Source: Actinopolyspora erythraea (GTDB lineage Bacteria; Actinomycetota; Actinomycetes; Mycobacteriales; Pseudonocardiaceae). Taken from it: a stretch of DNA of 64,000 nucleotides. Below are positions 7,154 through 16,010 of the stretch, in pieces (position 1 is the stretch's first letter; every line of letters starts with the position of its first letter). Location: assembly GCF_002263515.1 (NCBI RefSeq), contig NZ_CP022752.1, positions 2,790,001 to 2,854,000 of the forward strand. The letters run 5' to 3'. The notes below the pieces were generated by a model. That model saw only the letters and a program-made list of their open reading frames with translations, was not told where the DNA came from and ran no database searches. Position numbers and translations under genes: made by a program.

Positions 7154-7851
7154 GCGATACCCCAGACAGGTCGATGAGAGTTGGACAAATAAAAACTTAC
7201 ATGATCCCAGTCGACTGCGAATAACCCTTGACCCCAATCGATGTATGCAATCGCAGGAACGATAATCACAGCCCCCACACAATCAACACAAGGCATTATG
7301 ATGATCATCATAGCACCTTATTTTCGTTTGACAGCATCCAAGATAGAATTCAATTCAGTGAAATCCATAGAAACATACCCCGAATGGGTGATTATGGTCT
7401 GCCATTTGTGTGAAGTGGCAGGAATTCTCCGACGTCGAGGACGAGCTGGGCGAGTGGATCGAGGCCCGCGCCGATGGGCAGTGGGTGCTGTGGGCGCTCC
7501 TGGGCCCCAACGCACTGCTCATCCACAGCGGACAAGCACTACGTCGTGACCGCCGTGGCTTGCCTACGGGGCGATCCCGGCCCGGTCGGCTGACTTGTGA
7601 TGCGGGAGAGGATCTTTCGCAACGGCATCGTCCGTTGGAGAGCGTCCACTGTCGGTCGGCGGCGCTACCGTCCGCACCATGCGACAGCCGCCCAGCCTCC
7701 CCGCTATCCGAGCGAGGACCGAACAATCCGTCAGCGACTCTCAGGAGCTGACCTTCAGCGAGAGCAGCGAGGATCCCGAACCTCGCCCAGAGCAGGGAGG
7801 AAGCAAGTCCGCACCTGCGCCCGTGCTGAGACGGGAACACAGGCAGGAACC
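7154..7851. other. AT-rich gap and weak coding remnant
   Basis: From about 7190 to 7410 the sequence is strikingly AT-rich for this window and likely holds the promoter of the secreted-protein gene. From 7410 a plus-strand frame reads KWQEFSDVEDELGEWIEARADGQWVLW... for about 45 residues and then loses coding character. It may be a truncated gene fragment, but I cannot name it. Confidence 0.45.
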
Positions 7852-8661
7852 ATGAGCAGCCTCGAGGAGCTCGGCGAACAGCTGGCTTCGGTGCTGGCCA
7901 AACTCGCCGAAAGCCGGACCGCTCTCACCCAGGCCCGCCACCGACTCGGCGAAAGCGGTCAAGCCTTGGTCGCCATCGTCGACGAGCACACCCACCCCGA
8001 CCTGTCGGACGGCATCCCGACCTACCGCGAAGCCTGGTCCACCACGAGCGCGACAAGCAAAACACTCGTTTCGGTCGACAAGGCCATCCGCGCCTACATG
8101 ACCAGCATCGGTGCTCCCGGCGCCGAGGCCGTTGCACCCCCTGACGACGAGGCGAGTCCACCGATGGTCGTCACACCATCGTCTGAGAACACAGCGCAGG
8201 CCGACCAGTCGCAGGAATCTATCCCCGAGTTCGGCAGCTCGGAGTGGGCGATCGATGTCGGCACCACCCTGCCCACCTACATCACCAGTGGACACGTCTT
8301 CGACGATGCAGGAGCCGAGCTGGAGCTGGACGGTGCGATCCGGCAAAGCGGCCCCTGCGAGAGCTCCCTCCAGATCGACCAGCATCTCCGAAGCGGTGTG
8401 TTCAGTCACCACGATCCACGCGGCAAGCTCGCTGTCAGCGAGCACGTCGAGACCAAACTCGCGTGGTACATGAGTCAGCACGGAATCAGCCATATGCACG
8501 TAGTAATCAACAATGCTCCCTGCCGGGGCCTGTTCAACTGCCGCCGAGCGGTCGCGGCCATCCTGAAGGAAGGGGCTTCACTGACTGTCTGGTCCGCCCA
8601 GGCTGGGGTAAGATACGAGTTGAAGGGAGCCCGCAATGGTGATCAGCGCACTCGTTCATGA
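7852..8661 (+). CDS. SCP1.201/DddA-like deaminase toxin
   Basis: A 269-residue protein of two parts. Residues 1-95 are helical (SLEELGEQLASVLAKLAES, then ALTQARHRLGESGQALVAIV). Residues 145-255 carry a cytidine-deaminase-like fold of the SCP1.201/DddA group: the HVE motif (SEHVETKLAWYM) gives the zinc-binding His and catalytic Glu, and PCRGLFNC gives the two Cys ligands, followed by LKEGASLTVWS. Characterised relatives such as DddA deaminate cytosine in double-stranded DNA; activity on DNA here is inferred. No signal peptide is visible, so the delivery route is unclear. The next gene, an Imm1 immunity protein, overlaps its 3' end by 26 nt, which supports a toxin role. The AGGAA-spaced ATG at 7852 was chosen. 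Confidence 0.85.
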   Translation: MSSLEELGEQLASVLAKLAESRTALTQARHRLGESGQALVAIVDEHTHPDLSDGIPTYREAWSTTSATSKTLVSVDKAIRAYMTSIGAPGAEAVAPPDDEASPPMVVTPSSENTAQADQSQESIPEFGSSEWAIDVGTTLPTYITSGHVFDDAGAELELDGAIRQSGPCESSLQIDQHLRSGVFSHHDPRGKLAVSEHVETKLAWYMSQHGISHMHVVINNAPCRGLFNCRRAVAAILKEGASLTVWSAQAGVRYELKGARNGDQRTRS

Positions 8662-9145
8662 TCAGTTTCACCATGTGGAAAGCTGGGACGATGTTGACCG
8701 TGTGATCGATGAGGCCATCGATTGTTCCCTGCCTGGATCGGCGGATGCGCCGCTTCCACCGGGTGAGGTGGCCCAGTTCTACTGCGCCGCCCAACCCTGG
8801 ACCGATGAGGTCCTTGAGTGGGCACCGGACAACTTCCTCCAGCTCGCCAGCAATCCCTCCGCGGGCTATGCTGCGCTGACCTGGATGGGTTTCCGAGGAG
8901 AAGCCACGATGGAAACGTTCGTCTCCTTCGGCATGGACGCTCCGTTGAGCACCCCACCCCGCCTGGTCATCGATCCTGGCTACCCGTACGACCATGACCC
9001 ACGCAGCGCACTTCCCCTCGAACAGGCCCGCATCGCCGTCCGAGAGTTCTGCCGCACAGGCGGCGCACGGCCACAGTCGGTGACCTGGGTACGCGGCGAT
9101 TTCACCGGTGCCATCCTGCAACCGTTGCCGGACATCGTCGCCTAG
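8636..9145 (+). CDS. Imm1-family immunity protein
   Basis: A 169-residue protein whose C-terminal segment LPLEQARIAVREFCRTGG followed by ARPQSVTW is typical of the Imm1 family. DddI, the immunity protein of DddA, belongs to this family. Its likely role is to bind and block the deaminase encoded just upstream. The start ATG lies inside the toxin gene (26-nt overlap) after AAGGGAG, so the antidote is translationally coupled to the toxin. No membrane segments; expected to be cytoplasmic. Confidence 0.82.
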   Translation: MVISALVHDQFHHVESWDDVDRVIDEAIDCSLPGSADAPLPPGEVAQFYCAAQPWTDEVLEWAPDNFLQLASNPSAGYAALTWMGFRGEATMETFVSFGMDAPLSTPPRLVIDPGYPYDHDPRSALPLEQARIAVREFCRTGGARPQSVTWVRGDFTGAILQPLPDIVA

Positions 9146-9193
9146 GGCGTGACTGTAAATCACCGGGAGGAGTCGGCGGATTCTCTCGTACGG

Positions 9194-9240
9194 CTCTCGC
9201 GAGGAAGGCCCGACGTCGTGCAGTAGCTACCCGATGTCGG
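9194..9240 (-). repeat. Dispersed palindromic repeat, copy 1
   Basis: The reverse complement of this segment matches 20877-20924 over about 47 nt with few changes (CCCGACATCGG...AGCTACT/AGGTACTAC...GTCGGGC...CCTCGCGAGAG), and part of it recurs at 23994-24012. It lies between the Imm1 gene and hsdR, at the left edge of the defence region. Confidence 0.7.
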
Positions 9241-9356
9241 TGTTGCCGCAACGAGACGAGCCGTGAGATTCCACCACCCAACTCCTGTGGTCGGCGATTT
9301 CTCGCGAAATCGCCGCGCCCCCAACCGAGCACCCGCGAAAGCGACCCCGACACCGC

Positions 9357-12300
9357 TCAGGCCACGTCGCGGTGAATCATCTCGTAGGCCCGCCTGCGCG
9401 CCAGTCGGATGTAGTCGTCCCGCGCCTCCTGGTCGTCCAGGAACTTCCGCAGGAACTTGGTGTTGTCCTCGCCGCGTTCGATCACCTTGTCCTCGAACCT
9501 GGAGTCGAACACGTCGGCGAAGGTCTCCTCGCTGTTGTTCAGCGCCGCCGCCTGCACGTGCCCGTCCGCGATGACCCGCTCCACGTCGGCGAGCATGTCG
9601 TGCTCGCCGAGGTTGGTGCCGTGTCGCTCGTTGAACTCGGCCAGCAGCTCGGCCAGCGTGACCTTCTCCGGTTCAGCCGCCGCGCCCGAGCCGCCGCCGC
9701 TGAACCCGGGCAGCACCTGCTCGCCCTCGGGCTCGACGCGCACGTCGTGCTCGCCGGTCTTGCTGATCCGCAGGTGGGTGAGGTCGATCTTTCCGATGTC
9801 GACGGAGCCGTCCTCACCACGCGGCAGCACGTTGAGCAGGTGCTTGCCGAACAGGTACAGCTGTTCCAGGTCGGTGTCGTAGTACGGGATCACCTGCGAG
9901 AGGAAGGCGTACATCCGCACGTAGTCCCGCAGCGCGGTCCGGAACTCCTCGGCCTCCTCCGGTTCCCGCTCCTGGTAGTGGACGAACCGCTCCTTGGCCG
10001 GCTCGGTGAACCGGTAGAGGTCGGCGTGGGCACGCTGCCACTGCGCTTCGGTGGTGGCCTGCTCCTGCGCGGAGAGGTAGGCCTCGGTGAAGTTGCGCAT
10101 CTCCGATGCCACGAGCAGCGCATGGTGCATCACCCGGTGCTGCGCGGTGTAGAGCAGATTGGGATCGGTGGGCGGGGTGACCGCGTGCTCGTGGAACTTG
10201 CGGAACTCTGCCTGGATGTTCTCGGCCTCGTTGGCGAGGTCGAGCACGAAGATGTCGTCCTGGCTCTTGAGCGGGTGGGTGCGGTTGAGCCGCGAGAGCG
10301 TCTGCACGGCCGCCACCCCGTTGAGCTGCTTGTCCACGTACATCGTGGTCAACAACGGCTCGTCGAACCCGGTCTGGTACTTGTCGGCGACCACCAGCAG
10401 CCGGTACTCGCGCTGACCGCTGTGCGCGGCGTTGGGGTCGTCGGCCCTGGTGTAGCGGAACCACCCGGTCAGCTCGTTCTCGCCGAAGCCGTTCAGCCCG
10501 CTCTCGGTGTACTCCGCGCCGTCGATGGAGATGCTGCCCGAGATCGCCACCAGCGAATCGGGCTCGGTGTAGCCGCGGGTCTCGACATAGTCGCGGATGG
10601 CCAGGAACAGCCGCACCGCGTGCTCCCGGGAGCGGGTGACCACCATGGCCTTGGCGCGGCCGCCGAGCTGCTTGGCGGTGTGCTCCCGGAAATGCTCGAC
10701 GATCAGTTCGGCGCGCTGCCGCATGCTGGTGGGGTGCAGCTCGGCGAAGCGCGCCAGGTGCGCCTTGGCCTTGCGCGCCTCGACCTCCTTGTTCTCGTTG
10801 GCCTGTTCGGTGGCCAACCGGTAGTAGGTCTTGTAGGTGACGTAGTTGCGCAGCACGTCGAGGATGAAGCCCTCGTCGATGGCCTGGCGCATCGAGTAGA
10901 CGTGGAACGGTTCGTAGTTGCCCAGTTCGTTGGGGGTGCCGAACAGTTCCAGCGTCTTGGGTTTCGGGGTGGCGGTGAACGCGAAGTAGGACATGTTCGG
11001 GTGCCTGCCGCGCGCCAGCGCCGAGGCGGTCAGCGGGTCGCCGTCCTCGTCGACGTCGTCGCTGCCGAGCTTGAGCAGCACCCGCTTGAGGTCCTTGGAG
11101 GAGTCGCCGGACTGCGAGGAGTGCGCCTCGTCCACGATCAGCGCGAAGCGCTGCTGCCCGGTGTTGGCGACCTGGTCGAGCACGTACGGGAAGGTCTGCA
11201 GCGTGGTGATGACGATCTTCACGCCGGGGTCGTGCAGCGCGTGGGAGACGTGCGCGGACTTGGAACCGCCCTTCTTGCCGTCGATCGGCTCGACCACCCC
11301 GACGACGTGGTCGAACTGGTTGATCGTCTGCTGTAACTGCCGGTCGAGCACCGTGCGGTCAGTGACCACCACGATCTTGTCGAAGACCCGTTGGTTGGGC
11401 CGCAGCCCCGCCCGGACGGCCTCGGGGTCGAGTCCTGCTTCGTCACCGGGGGTGTGCAGGCTGGACAGCCGGTGGGCGAGCCAGGCGATGGTGTTCGACT
11501 TGCCCGACCCGGCCGAGTGCATCACCAGGTAGTTGTTGCCGGGACCGTGGGTGGCGACGTGCTCGCTCATCCGCAGCACCGCGTCCCACTGGTGGTAGCG
11601 CGGAAAGATCACCTCGCGCTGCTTGGTCTTCGATTTGCGCGTGTTGGGCTGCTTGGACTTGTCAGGTTGCTCGTGGATGAACCGCCGGATCAGGTCGAGC
11701 CAGTTGTCCGGCTGCCAGACCTTCTCCCAGAGGTAGGAGGTGCGGTAGCGGCCGGGCTCGGCGGGCGGGTTGCCGCCTCCACCGGAGACGCCGGGCCCCT
11801 CGCTGCCGGTGTTGAACGGCAGGAACCGGGTGTTCTCGCCCTCCAGGCGCGTGGTCACGAACACCAGCTCCGGGTCCACGGCGAAGTGCACCAGCGCGCG
11901 GCGGGCGAAGATCGTGTCAGCCGGGTCGCGGTCGTGGCGGTACTGGTGCTTGGCCTGCTCCACGGTCTGGCCGGTGAGATGGTTCTTCAGCTCGGCAGTG
12001 GCGACCGGAATGCCGTTGAGCAGCAGCACCAGGTCCAGCGAGTCCTTGGGGTGCTTGTCGGAGTGGTGCAGCTGGCGCACCACGGTGAGCCGGTTGGCGC
12101 GGTACTCGACCAGCGCGTCCTCGGCCACGGTGTGCGCGGGGCGGAAGTAGGCGAGCCTGAGCAGCACGCTCTTGTCCTTGACGCCGTGCCGCAGCACGTC
12201 CAGCGCGCCCCGCTGGTCGATGGCCTCGGAGAGTCGTTTGCCGAAGGCGCGCTGCGCCTCGTCCGGGTCGGGGTAGAACGCGCGCAGCCGTTCCCACTCG

Positions 12301-12455
12301 CGGGGCTGGGTCTCGCCGAGGAACGTGAAGACCTCGGTCATGTCCAACGCGAGGTCGGCGCGGTAGGTCTCCGGCGAACCCTTGAGCCATCCGGAGTCGA
12401 GTAAGGCTTGTTCGATCGCCGCCTCGAAAGCGGCTTCGCCGTGTGGTGCGTTCAT
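9357..12455 (-). CDS. hsdR: Type I restriction enzyme subunit R
   Basis: A 1032-residue motor/nuclease subunit of a type I restriction-modification system, which cuts unmethylated DNA after ATP-driven translocation. The N-terminal nuclease domain shows D141 and E155-L-K157 of the PD-(D/E)XK core (DLVLLLNGIP, ATAELKN). The SF2 motor has Walker A HSAGSGKS at 303-310 and the DEAH box at 422-425. Length fits the family. It is the last of the hsdM-hsdS-hsdR set on the minus strand, separated from hsdS by about 230 bp, enough for its own promoter. It ends close to a copy of the dispersed palindromic repeat. Confidence 0.95.
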   Translation of the reverse strand: MNAPHGEAAFEAAIEQALLDSGWLKGSPETYRADLALDMTEVFTFLGETQPREWERLRAFYPDPDEAQRAFGKRLSEAIDQRGALDVLRHGVKDKSVLLRLAYFRPAHTVAEDALVEYRANRLTVVRQLHHSDKHPKDSLDLVLLLNGIPVATAELKNHLTGQTVEQAKHQYRHDRDPADTIFARRALVHFAVDPELVFVTTRLEGENTRFLPFNTGSEGPGVSGGGGNPPAEPGRYRTSYLWEKVWQPDNWLDLIRRFIHEQPDKSKQPNTRKSKTKQREVIFPRYHQWDAVLRMSEHVATHGPGNNYLVMHSAGSGKSNTIAWLAHRLSSLHTPGDEAGLDPEAVRAGLRPNQRVFDKIVVVTDRTVLDRQLQQTINQFDHVVGVVEPIDGKKGGSKSAHVSHALHDPGVKIVITTLQTFPYVLDQVANTGQQRFALIVDEAHSSQSGDSSKDLKRVLLKLGSDDVDEDGDPLTASALARGRHPNMSYFAFTATPKPKTLELFGTPNELGNYEPFHVYSMRQAIDEGFILDVLRNYVTYKTYYRLATEQANENKEVEARKAKAHLARFAELHPTSMRQRAELIVEHFREHTAKQLGGRAKAMVVTRSREHAVRLFLAIRDYVETRGYTEPDSLVAISGSISIDGAEYTESGLNGFGENELTGWFRYTRADDPNAAHSGQREYRLLVVADKYQTGFDEPLLTTMYVDKQLNGVAAVQTLSRLNRTHPLKSQDDIFVLDLANEAENIQAEFRKFHEHAVTPPTDPNLLYTAQHRVMHHALLVASEMRNFTEAYLSAQEQATTEAQWQRAHADLYRFTEPAKERFVHYQEREPEEAEEFRTALRDYVRMYAFLSQVIPYYDTDLEQLYLFGKHLLNVLPRGEDGSVDIGKIDLTHLRISKTGEHDVRVEPEGEQVLPGFSGGGSGAAAEPEKVTLAELLAEFNERHGTNLGEHDMLADVERVIADGHVQAAALNNSEETFADVFDSRFEDKVIERGEDNTKFLRKFLDDQEARDDYIRLARRRAYEMIHRDVA

Positions 12456-12687
12456 TCTTCCTTCCCCACAGTCCTGGTCGAGCGGACCTTCACGAGCGCC
12501 ACGCGGCGAACGAGCGGCGGTCCCGGTTCCGCCTTCCGGCCCGTCGTCCTCGTCGGTCAGCCCATGCGAAAGCTCTTGCCCTCGGTGTCGGTGTCTTCCG
12601 GTTTCCGATCGTGCGGGCCACCACGAGCGGCAAACCCGCCATCCTCCCGCGACAGTGGCCCCAGGCCACCCGCCGAACGGAGGAGAG

Positions 12688-13932
12688 TCACGCCCGCAGC
12701 TCCGACGTCGCCCGCCCCGCCGTCGTCACATCCAGCTGCCCCGTTACAGCGGCGGTGATGAGCGCCTGCTTGCGCTCGGCGAGTTTTTCCTTCGCTTGCT
12801 TCAAACGCTTGCTCATATCCTGATAGAATCTCCAGTCTCGATCGACCTGGGCCACAATAGCATCCTGTTCAGCAAGACTTGGAACATAAACAGGTAGAGA
12901 TTTAAGAAAGTCGTTATTAATTATCGGAAGCGTAGTATACGGCGCAACTTCACGCATTTCATCTCGTGCAGCCCAGAGTTGCCAAGCAAGAAAACGAGAT
13001 CTCATATTACCATTTGTCGTGATTGCCGTTATTTGCTGATTTCCAGACCCCTGTTCATCAATGTACCCAACCTTGCCAGCAGTAGCGCCGATACCCACCA
13101 GCAGGACAGCCTCAGCAGGAAAAATCGGAACAAGCGAACTAGCCACCGAGCGCCGACTCAAATAATTATCTGCCTTCTCTATATCTATACTCAAGCCAAA
13201 ACTAGCCGGACCATACCAGGGCACATCTCCCGCAGTGTCAAAATAAGATTCGTCTTTTCCAGGTGGCGTAGCACCAGTTTTCACCCAAGAAACAACGCGA
13301 CGAAGCGGCAGAGAATTATCGAGACTTTCATCCCATACTGAGGAACGGGATACACCTGAAGCAAGGTTGGCAATAAACCTTTCGAAGGCAACCTCGTCAG
13401 TCTTTACGTACTTCTCCTCCAAGCAATCAATCCGAGAGGTTTCGGCATCGAGGAAGTCGGCGATACGGCGCTGCTCCTCGAGAGAGGGAAGCTCAACCTT
13501 GAAGTTTCTCACGAAATCATCAGGTACACGTTTCTGGCCCGCCACACCGTACATCGCGGCTTCCCCCAGTTTGAGGAAGGGTTGCGAGTGTGTCAGATAG
13601 TACAGGTAGCGCGGTTCTATTCGAGAAGTAGACCTCAGGACATGGAGCTCGGTGGTACCCGCTCCTGCCCCATTACGAAGACCGTCGACGAGCACAGAGC
13701 GCGATGCCTCGAAAGTAGGGGTTATCTTGGGAACAAGAACATCCCCGTCCTCGAAACGCGTGTAACCGTTGCTTACCGTTCCCTTCAAACATATCTGGCT
13801 CAGGTCCAGATTCTTACCCGGCCAGACGGATTCCATCGGAAGAAATGTAAGCTCTTCATCGGATCCGAGCAGAGAAAAATGCTTACTGGGAGGATTTATC
13901 TCCGCTACATGGCGCAGACGACACGATGTCAC
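12688..13932 (-). CDS. hsdS: Type I restriction specificity subunit S
   Basis: A 414-residue DNA-recognition subunit with two target-recognition domains, each followed by a helical spacer (SLEEQRRIADFLDAETSRI near residue 160; SLAEQDAIVAQVDRD near 365). It partners with HsdM and HsdR and sets the recognised sequence. It starts with GTG overlapping the hsdM stop as GTGA. The recognition-domain DNA, above all 12,880-13,330, is clearly AT-richer than its neighbours, while the C-terminal end returns to high GC. This fits exchange of recognition domains by recombination. Confidence 0.93.
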   Translation of the reverse strand: MTSCRLRHVAEINPPSKHFSLLGSDEELTFLPMESVWPGKNLDLSQICLKGTVSNGYTRFEDGDVLVPKITPTFEASRSVLVDGLRNGAGAGTTELHVLRSTSRIEPRYLYYLTHSQPFLKLGEAAMYGVAGQKRVPDDFVRNFKVELPSLEEQRRIADFLDAETSRIDCLEEKYVKTDEVAFERFIANLASGVSRSSVWDESLDNSLPLRRVVSWVKTGATPPGKDESYFDTAGDVPWYGPASFGLSIDIEKADNYLSRRSVASSLVPIFPAEAVLLVGIGATAGKVGYIDEQGSGNQQITAITTNGNMRSRFLAWQLWAARDEMREVAPYTTLPIINNDFLKSLPVYVPSLAEQDAIVAQVDRDWRFYQDMSKRLKQAKEKLAERKQALITAAVTGQLDVTTAGRATSELRA

Positions 13933-15935
13933 TCCGTCACCTCCGAAAGCAGCCGCTGGATCTCGGATTCCAGGCTCTTCAGCTCGGCGTCGATCTCCTC
14001 CAGCGGCCGGGGTGGCACGTACTTGTAGAAGTACCTGGTGAACGGGATCTCGTAGCCGATCTTGGTCTTGCTGTGGTCGACCCAGGCGTCGGGCACGTGC
14101 GGCAGGACTTCGCGGTTGAGGTACTCGTCGATGTCCTCACCGAGAGGGACGTTCTCGTTGTCGCGCAGGTCCGGGTCAGGCAGGGCCGCGCCCGTCTTGT
14201 CGGTCTGCAACTCGCCCTCGGGGTCGGAGACCGCCACCGCGTTGGTCACGGCCTTGTTCACCGGGGTCGGCAACTTCCCGCCGGCCCCGGACTCGGCCAG
14301 TGCCTGCCGGAAGGCGGCGTCGAAGTCGACCTTCTTCCACCAGGTGTGGCCGACCAGCCCGCGCAGCGCGGCCAGCAGGGCCTCACGATCCTCGTACTTG
14401 CTGACGGATTTGGCGTTGTCCACCTCGGCGAGGGTCTGCTCGGTGACCTCGAAGCGCTGCCGCAGCGGCCGCTCCACGGTGATGCGCTGGTAGCCGAAGT
14501 CGGTCGTGTCGAAGATCTTGACCTTGTCGTGCAGCTCGTGGTTCTCATCGGCCGCGATCGAGCGCGCCTCGTTGTAGAGCCGGGTCAACTGCTCGATCTG
14601 CTCCTCGGTGATGTACTTGCGCTTGTCGCCGAGGCTCTTGCGCATCTTCGCCCAGTACTCGCGGGCATCCAGCAGGGTGACCTTGCCGCGATCGCGCTCG
14701 GCCTTGTTGTTGGACAGGATCCAGAAGTAGGTGGAGATACCGGTGTTGTAGAACAACTGGTCCGGCAGCGCCACGATGCCCTCCAGCCAGTCGTTCTCCA
14801 GGATCCAGCGGCGGATGTTGGACTCACCCGACTCGGCGGCCCCGGTGAACAACGGCGAGCCGTTGAACACGATCGCCACCCGCGAACCACCCTCGTGGAC
14901 AGGTTTCATGTGCGCGATCATGTGCTGCAGAAACAGCAGCGAACCGTCGTTGATGCGCGGCAGCCCGGCGCCGAACCGCCCGGCGTGGCCGAGGTCGGCC
15001 TCACGCTCCACGTCCTCGCGGACCTTCTTCCACTCCACCCCGAACGGCGGATTCGCCAACAGGTAGTCGAACCGCTTGCCGTAGTGCCGGTCGTGGCTGA
15101 ACGAGTTGTCGTTGGCGATGTTGCCCGCCTCCTGCCCCTTGATCAGCAGGTCGGACTTGCAGATCGCGTACGACTCGGGGTTGAGCTCCTGGCCGAACAG
15201 CGTGACCGTCGCGTTCGCGTTGTAGCCGGTGACCACGTCCTCGGCCGCCGACAGCATCCCGCCGGTGCCGCAGGCCGGATCCAGCACCCGCAGCGTCGCC
15301 CCCGGCTGCACGATCTTGTCGTGATCGGGATCCAGCAGCAGGTTGGTCATCAGCTTGATGACCTCGCGCGGGGTGAAGTGCTCCCCGGCCGTCTCGTTCG
15401 AGATCTCGGAGAACCTGCGGATGAGCTCCTCGAACAGATAGCCCATCCGCTGGTTCGACACCCTGTCCGGATGCAGGTCGATCGAGGCGAACCTACCCAC
15501 CACCTGGTACAGGATGCCGCCGGCTTCCATCCGGTTGATCTGGGTGTCGAAGTCGTACTTCTCCAGGATCTCGGCGGCCTCCTCGGAGAACCCGCCGATG
15601 AACGCCCGCAGATTCTTGCCCACCTGGTCCTGGTCGGCCAGCAGCGAGGTCAACCCCTCGACATCACGCGAGAACGTGAACTTGCTGGTGTTGTAGAACC
15701 GGAAACCCGACTCCTTCTTCAACAGCCGGTCGGTGTTGTGCACCCCGAGCTGCTCGGTGGCGTGCTTCTTGCGCTCCAGCACCTTCACCCGCGTGGGCTC
15801 CAACACGCAGTCCAACCTGCGCAGCACCGTCAACGGCAGGATCACCTTGCCGTAGTCGGACTGCTTGAAATCCCCCCGCAACAGATCGGCCACCGACCAG
15901 ATGAAATTGGCCAGCTCCTGGTCCTTCGTACTCAA
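13929..15935 (-). CDS. hsdM: Type I modification methyltransferase subunit M
   Basis: A 668-residue N6-adenine methyltransferase subunit. The N-terminal helical domain is followed by the SAM-binding motif DPACGTGG (219-226) and the catalytic NPPF (295-298). With HsdS it methylates host DNA; with HsdR it forms the restriction complex. The start is TTG at 15935, preceded at a distance by GAGGGG; a 3-codon frame (ATG TCG AGT TGA) overlaps the start and might tune translation. Its C-terminal 100 residues include the VPPRPLEEIDAELKSLESEI coiled region. It overlaps hsdS by 4 nt. Confidence 0.95.
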   Translation of the reverse strand: MSTKDQELANFIWSVADLLRGDFKQSDYGKVILPLTVLRRLDCVLEPTRVKVLERKKHATEQLGVHNTDRLLKKESGFRFYNTSKFTFSRDVEGLTSLLADQDQVGKNLRAFIGGFSEEAAEILEKYDFDTQINRMEAGGILYQVVGRFASIDLHPDRVSNQRMGYLFEELIRRFSEISNETAGEHFTPREVIKLMTNLLLDPDHDKIVQPGATLRVLDPACGTGGMLSAAEDVVTGYNANATVTLFGQELNPESYAICKSDLLIKGQEAGNIANDNSFSHDRHYGKRFDYLLANPPFGVEWKKVREDVEREADLGHAGRFGAGLPRINDGSLLFLQHMIAHMKPVHEGGSRVAIVFNGSPLFTGAAESGESNIRRWILENDWLEGIVALPDQLFYNTGISTYFWILSNNKAERDRGKVTLLDAREYWAKMRKSLGDKRKYITEEQIEQLTRLYNEARSIAADENHELHDKVKIFDTTDFGYQRITVERPLRQRFEVTEQTLAEVDNAKSVSKYEDREALLAALRGLVGHTWWKKVDFDAAFRQALAESGAGGKLPTPVNKAVTNAVAVSDPEGELQTDKTGAALPDPDLRDNENVPLGEDIDEYLNREVLPHVPDAWVDHSKTKIGYEIPFTRYFYKYVPPRPLEEIDAELKSLESEIQRLLSEVTE

Positions 15936-16010
15936 CTCGACATCCCCTCAACCATGTGAAACCGTCTCGATTCGATCAGTGGCCTCCGCCGTCGCTCACG
16001 GCGGGTATTG

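Noticed and set aside
9372..11336. Very long open frame antisense to hsdR
   Set aside because: Long opposite-strand frames are expected in high-GC DNA with strong third-position bias; the translation is a V/G/L/R-rich composition with no family likeness, while hsdR has clear motifs.
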